DNA from: Candidatus Methanocomedens sp.
GTDB taxonomy: Archaea; Halobacteriota; Methanosarcinia; Methanosarcinales; Methanocomedenaceae
Assembly: GCA_009649835.1 (NCBI GenBank)
Contig: PYCK01000170.1
Location: 1-8,488, forward strand
Length of the DNA stretch: 8,488 nt
Direction: 5' to 3'
Program-made: the position numbers and the translations under genes
Notes under the pieces: generated by a model
What the model saw: only the letters and a program-made list of their open reading frames with translations
Told to the model about the DNA's origin: nothing
Databases searched by the model: none
In this document: positions 6,713-8,488 of the stretch, piece after piece
How positions within the stretch are numbered: position 1 is the first letter of the stretch
How the letters are laid out: each line of letters begins with the position of its first letter

Positions 6713-6741
6713 GATGTATCACCATTGTTTGAATAATTTTT

Positions 6742-7425
6742 TCATGGTTTTGCTATACGCCATCGTATCAGCACACCGTTATCCATTTGTTCCAGTGATA
6801 CAAGTTCCAGCCCGGCAGCATCCGTATTATCAGCAAACCCTGCGCCGTCGACCAGTGTGGGTGCGTCCTTGCCTCCGAGGAACAGGGCACCAATATAAGT
6901 AAAAACTTCATCCACCAGTCCCTGGGATATCAATGACCAGTTCAGGGTCGCCCCCCCTTCTACCATCAGTGTACCAATACCGAGTTCCTTCAACTGAGAC
7001 ATAAGTGCCACAAGGTCCACCCTGTCCCTGCCAGCGGTGATGATCCTGGCTTTTTTCTTAAGTTTTTCGACCCTGTCAGCAGGTGCCGTTTCACTTACTG
7101 CGATTATCCTCTCACCTTCACCCTTCTTGAAAATATCAGCATCGATCGGGGTCCTTGCCATACTGTCCACAACAATCCTTGCCGGATTCTCACACCTGTT
7201 ACGTTCCTTGCGATTATGCCTTAAGTCTCCGGATTTGACTGTAAGGCTGGGGTCGTCTGCCAGTACAGTGCCTATGCCAACCATTACGGCATCGGCACCT
7301 GCACGTAAATGGTCCACCCTCTCAAAATCATTTTTTCCCGAAATCCTGACCTGTTTGCGCTTGTATGTGGAAATCTTACCGTCTGCTGACATGGCCGCAT
7401 TAATAAATGTATAAGGACGCATCAT
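6742..7425 (-). CDS. arfC: 2,5-diamino-6-(ribosylamino)-4(3H)-pyrimidinone 5'-phosphate reductase (archaeal RIB7 type)
   Basis: This enzyme reduces the ribosylamino side chain to ribitylamino with NAD(P)H, an early step shared by riboflavin and F420/FO synthesis in archaea. The 227-residue protein carries the RibD C-terminal/DHFR-like fold: INAAMSADGKIS (8-19), ISGKNDFERVDHLRAGADAV (28-47), MVGIGTVLADDPSLTV (48-63), PARIVVDS (81-88), LMVEGGATLNWSLI (153-166) and LGGKDAPTLVDGAGF (183-197). The length matches archaeal homologues (about 220-225 residues). The frame is open upstream to 7488, but the conserved protein begins at the ATG pair at 7425/7422, and a TATA box about 25 bp before it would make a leaderless mRNA. 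An AGGA directly adjoins the first ATG. A cbiA/cfbB-like relic follows on the same strand. Confidence 0.93.
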   Translation of the reverse strand: MMRPYTFINAAMSADGKISTYKRKQVRISGKNDFERVDHLRAGADAVMVGIGTVLADDPSLTVKSGDLRHNRKERNRCENPARIVVDSMARTPIDADIFKKGEGERIIAVSETAPADRVEKLKKKARIITAGRDRVDLVALMSQLKELGIGTLMVEGGATLNWSLISQGLVDEVFTYIGALFLGGKDAPTLVDGAGFADNTDAAGLELVSLEQMDNGVLIRWRIAKP

Positions 7426-7445
7426 TCCTGAATAGACTTTTGGGG

Positions 7446-7454
7446 TATATATTA
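7446..7454 (-). promoter_or_regulatory. Putative TATA box of arfC, possibly shared with the divergent thioredoxin relic
   Basis: The minus strand reads TAATATATA, centred about 25 bp before the arfC ATG at 7425, the normal archaeal box A distance for a leaderless transcript. On the plus strand the same bases read TATATATTA, centred about 28 bp before the GTG at 7478. No other good box is visible between the two divergent starts. Confidence 0.5.
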
Positions 7455-7477
7455 TTGATTGTTTGATGAGGATGTAG

Positions 7478-7573
7478 GTGAACATCACAGGACTAACTCA
7501 CATAGAAGTATTAACATCCCATTCATGCCCAGACTGTCAGGCAGCATTTAACATGGTACGAAAAGTTGCCTAA
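7478..7573 (+). pseudogene. Truncated thioredoxin/glutaredoxin-fold gene (N-terminal fragment with CxxC)
   Basis: A GTG at 7478-7480 with a good Shine-Dalgarno site (GAGGA, 7468-7472, 5-bp spacing) opens 31 codons ending in TAA at 7571-7573. The peptide contains IEVLTSHSCPDCQ (9-21) followed by AAFNMVRKVA: a first beta strand, a CPDC redox motif and the start of the active-site helix, as in thioredoxin- and glutaredoxin-like proteins. The remaining two-thirds of the fold (normally 75-110 residues in all) is missing, and neither other plus-strand frame continues it. The stop coincides with the end of the minus-strand frame at 7570, consistent with a deletion or rearrangement joint there. A TAG directly before the GTG rules out an earlier start. 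A functional 31-residue redox peptide is possible but unlikely. Confidence 0.65.
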
Positions 7574-7914
7574 TCGCTATCATATGTCATTGCAACGGAA
7601 ACCTCTGTGACCACTCTTGAACTTGACATAAGTTCATATGTCAAGTTGGAATCAGGCTGGAATTCCCACTCTGGCCAGATCAACTTCCGGAGGATTTGGA
7701 TTTCTGCCAATATCCTACCTGCAACTGTGATCATCGAGATTTGGCCAGGGAAATCTCCCGAGTTCCTACCTACCTGCAGTACCCCAGGCAGGTCATATTT
7801 GTCATCACAGGGGCTGAAATAAAGCCACAGATAATTTAATCGTGCCGGTGCTATGCGAAAACATATGTGAAAGACCATGAAACAAGGGCAAAGCTGAGAA
7901 AGTAAAGACCACAA
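7570..7914 (-). CDS. Unidentified ORF, possibly a gene fragment
   Basis: A 114-residue frame ends in TAG at 7570-7572, overlapping the stop of the thioredoxin relic. Residues from about 36 onward look protein-like: CDDKYDLPGVLQVG (36-49), then GQISMITVAGRILAEIQILR (57-76), KLIWPEWEFQPDSN (77-90) and LTYELMSSSRVVTEVSVAMT (91-110), suggesting a helix and two beta strands. The first 35 residues are Cys- and Phe-rich and less convincing, so the true start is unclear and the 5' end may be lost. I do not recognise a family. The plus strand also has a 71-codon frame here, so coding is not certain. If it is not a gene, 7574-7948 is about 375 bp with no other gene visible, only short repeats. Confidence 0.35.
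   Translation of the reverse strand: MWSLLSQLCPCFMVFHICFRIAPARLNYLWLYFSPCDDKYDLPGVLQVGRNSGDFPGQISMITVAGRILAEIQILRKLIWPEWEFQPDSNLTYELMSSSRVVTEVSVAMTYDSD
7620..7647. repeat. Perfect 11-bp inverted repeat with 6-bp spacer
   Basis: AACTTGACATA at 7620-7630 is followed after AGTTCA by its exact reverse complement TATGTCAAGTT at 7637-7647. The sequence TCATATGTCA of the right arm also occurs at 7580-7589, 54 bp earlier. No T-run follows, so it is not an obvious terminator. It could be a regulator binding site, a hairpin or a rearrangement scar; it lies within the doubtful minus-strand frame. Confidence 0.55.
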
Positions 7915-7948
7915 AACTATAACACTAACAGGTAAAAAAGAAGATTAT

Positions 7949-8413
7949 ATGTCAGGTGTAATGAAGAACATCTATGCAACCATAACTGACCATGTCCAGA
8001 TGGCAGGATACCGGGAAATTGTAGAAGCTCATGGAAGGGCCAGAGGATTGGCAGGATTCGTTTTTAATGATGTTGATGGATCGGTTAAGATTATGGCACG
8101 TGGGCTGGAGCCTGTTTTAACTGAATTTATCCAGGATTTGAGATCAGATCGGCCAGACACTATCATAGAAACCATAGAGATCATGGAAGACATCTCATTA
8201 CCGTCACCATTTGGTAAGATCGCAGTGGATGACATAAGAGAGTATATGGCACGATTTGATAAGGGCATAGACATATTGACAGAACATACGAGGTTGCTGA
8301 GCGAAAATAATTCATTTCTTTATGGAATGAATAATAAGCTTGACATGCTTGACGGGATTTCAAATAAGCTTGATACCTTACCGGAAAGAATCGCTGAAGC
8401 AATGAAAAGATGA
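7949..8413 (+). CDS. Acylphosphatase-like protein with C-terminal helical tail
   Basis: Residues about 5-85 follow the acylphosphatase ferredoxin-like fold: ATITDHVQMAGYREIVEAHG (10-29), GLAGFVFNDVDGSVKIMARG (33-52), a helix (53-65) and a final strand (71-79). Acylphosphatases hydrolyse carboxyl-phosphates using an Arg and an Asn; R22 and N40 are present with the same 18-residue spacing as in the classical enzyme. The phosphate-binding loop differs, with QMAGYR instead of QGVGFR, so activity is uncertain. Residues 104-154 add a helical, probably coiled-coil tail with a repeated NKLDML/NKLDTL unit, absent from the usual 90-residue enzyme. The start may be 7949 or the ATG at 7961, which gives the typical MK start. 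A weak TATA-like ACTATAAC lies at 7916-7923. It overlaps the next gene by ATGA. Confidence 0.8.
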   Translation: MSGVMKNIYATITDHVQMAGYREIVEAHGRARGLAGFVFNDVDGSVKIMARGLEPVLTEFIQDLRSDRPDTIIETIEIMEDISLPSPFGKIAVDDIREYMARFDKGIDILTEHTRLLSENNSFLYGMNNKLDMLDGISNKLDTLPERIAEAMKR

Positions 8414-8488
8414 TTTTATCTTCGTCCCCGCTACTGGCCCTGAGTGTCAATATGGTGATGATGTACATTCTATTACGGTTTGTTACGT
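8410..8488 (+). CDS. N-terminus of a membrane protein coupled to the acylphosphatase-like gene (cut by window edge)
   Basis: An ATG at 8410-8412 overlaps the TGA (8411-8413) of the acylphosphatase-like gene as ATGA, the classic arrangement for translational coupling. The frame stays open to the window end for 26 residues, beginning MILSSSPLLALSVNMVMMY and continuing ILLRFVT, a strongly hydrophobic stretch consistent with a first membrane helix. No family can be assigned from so little. An alternative start is the ATG at 8452. A GAAAAG run just before the ATG is only a weak ribosome binding site. Confidence 0.55.
   Translation, partial: MILSSSPLLALSVNMVMMYILLRFVT

Noticed and set aside
7426..7488. 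21-residue N-terminal extension of arfC
   Set aside because: It would run across the TATA-like box and lacks a ribosome binding site; family members begin at the MRPYTFINAAMSADGK segment.
7777..7793. Short ACCTGC/GCAGGT hairpin near 7775-7795
   Set aside because: Six-base arms with a long loop and no T-run; too weak to call a terminator or site.
7607..7822. 71-codon plus-strand frame opposite the unidentified minus-strand frame
   Set aside because: The Ser/Pro-rich translation has no recognisable motif and no ribosome binding site; the opposite strand looks more protein-like. Neither is certain.
8331..8375. Repeated AATAAGCTTGA in the tail of the acylphosphatase-like gene
   Set aside because: It follows from the repeated NKLD amino-acid unit of the helical tail rather than being an independent DNA element.
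8181..8468. 95-codon minus-strand frame across the acylphosphatase-like gene
   Set aside because: It is antisense to a domain with clear family motifs and overlaps the coupled junction; its Cys/Ser-rich translation shows no family features.
1..8488. CRISPR array, tRNA, rRNA, transposase, integrase or defence genes
   Set aside because: No regularly spaced repeats, cloverleaf structures or recombinase motifs were seen; the only repeats are short and isolated.

Overview
The window looks like a piece of a euryarchaeal chromosome, most likely from the methanogen/ANME (Methanosarcinales-like) side. Pointers are an archaeal-type riboflavin/F420-pathway reductase (arfC/RIB7 type), a HARP-type protein-only RNase P ('RNA ligase partner') protein, a relic that looks like a cobyrinate/Ni-sirohydrochlorin a,c-diamide synthase gene (cbiA/cfbB), and A/T-rich TATA-like boxes about 25 bp before several start codons, with only a few clear Shine-Dalgarno sites. 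The assignment is an inference; there is no rRNA or other taxonomic marker.

Layout: 1-72 is the tail of an unidentified plus-strand gene. 118-822 (-) is an AlkD-like alkylpurine DNA glycosylase. 860-1057 (-) is a decayed winged-helix regulator. 1133-3265 (+) is a full-length bacterial-type RecQ helicase with RQC, HRDC and C-terminal helix-turn-helix regions. Convergent to it is a two-gene minus-strand operon: the HARP-like protein (3583-4260) and a 98-residue membrane protein (3280-3576). Divergent from HARP are fdhD (4394-5146), whose cysteine pattern is unusual, and a sugar-1-phosphate nucleotidyltransferase (5187-5915) with a strong Shine-Dalgarno site. On the minus strand follow a small-multidrug-export-like membrane protein (5918-6553), a gap holding the cbiA/cfbB relic (about 6625-6712), and arfC (6742-7425). 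The right end has a truncated thioredoxin-like gene (7478-7573), an unidentified minus-strand frame (7570-7914), an acylphosphatase-like protein with a C-terminal helical tail (7949-8413), and the start of a membrane protein overlapping it by an ATGA junction (8410 onward).

Functionally this is a mixed neighbourhood: DNA repair (AlkD, RecQ), RNA processing (HARP), molybdo-/tungstoenzyme maturation (FdhD), sugar-nucleotide synthesis and deazaflavin/flavin synthesis. No defence island, CRISPR array, transposase or tRNA was seen. The most notable theme is three truncated gene relics (winged-helix, cbiA/cfbB, thioredoxin) in the short gaps between intact genes, which points to repeated small deletions. 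The best candidates for something undescribed are the HARP plus small membrane protein pair, the FdhD variant with a displaced CxxC, and the acylphosphatase-like protein coupled to a membrane protein.
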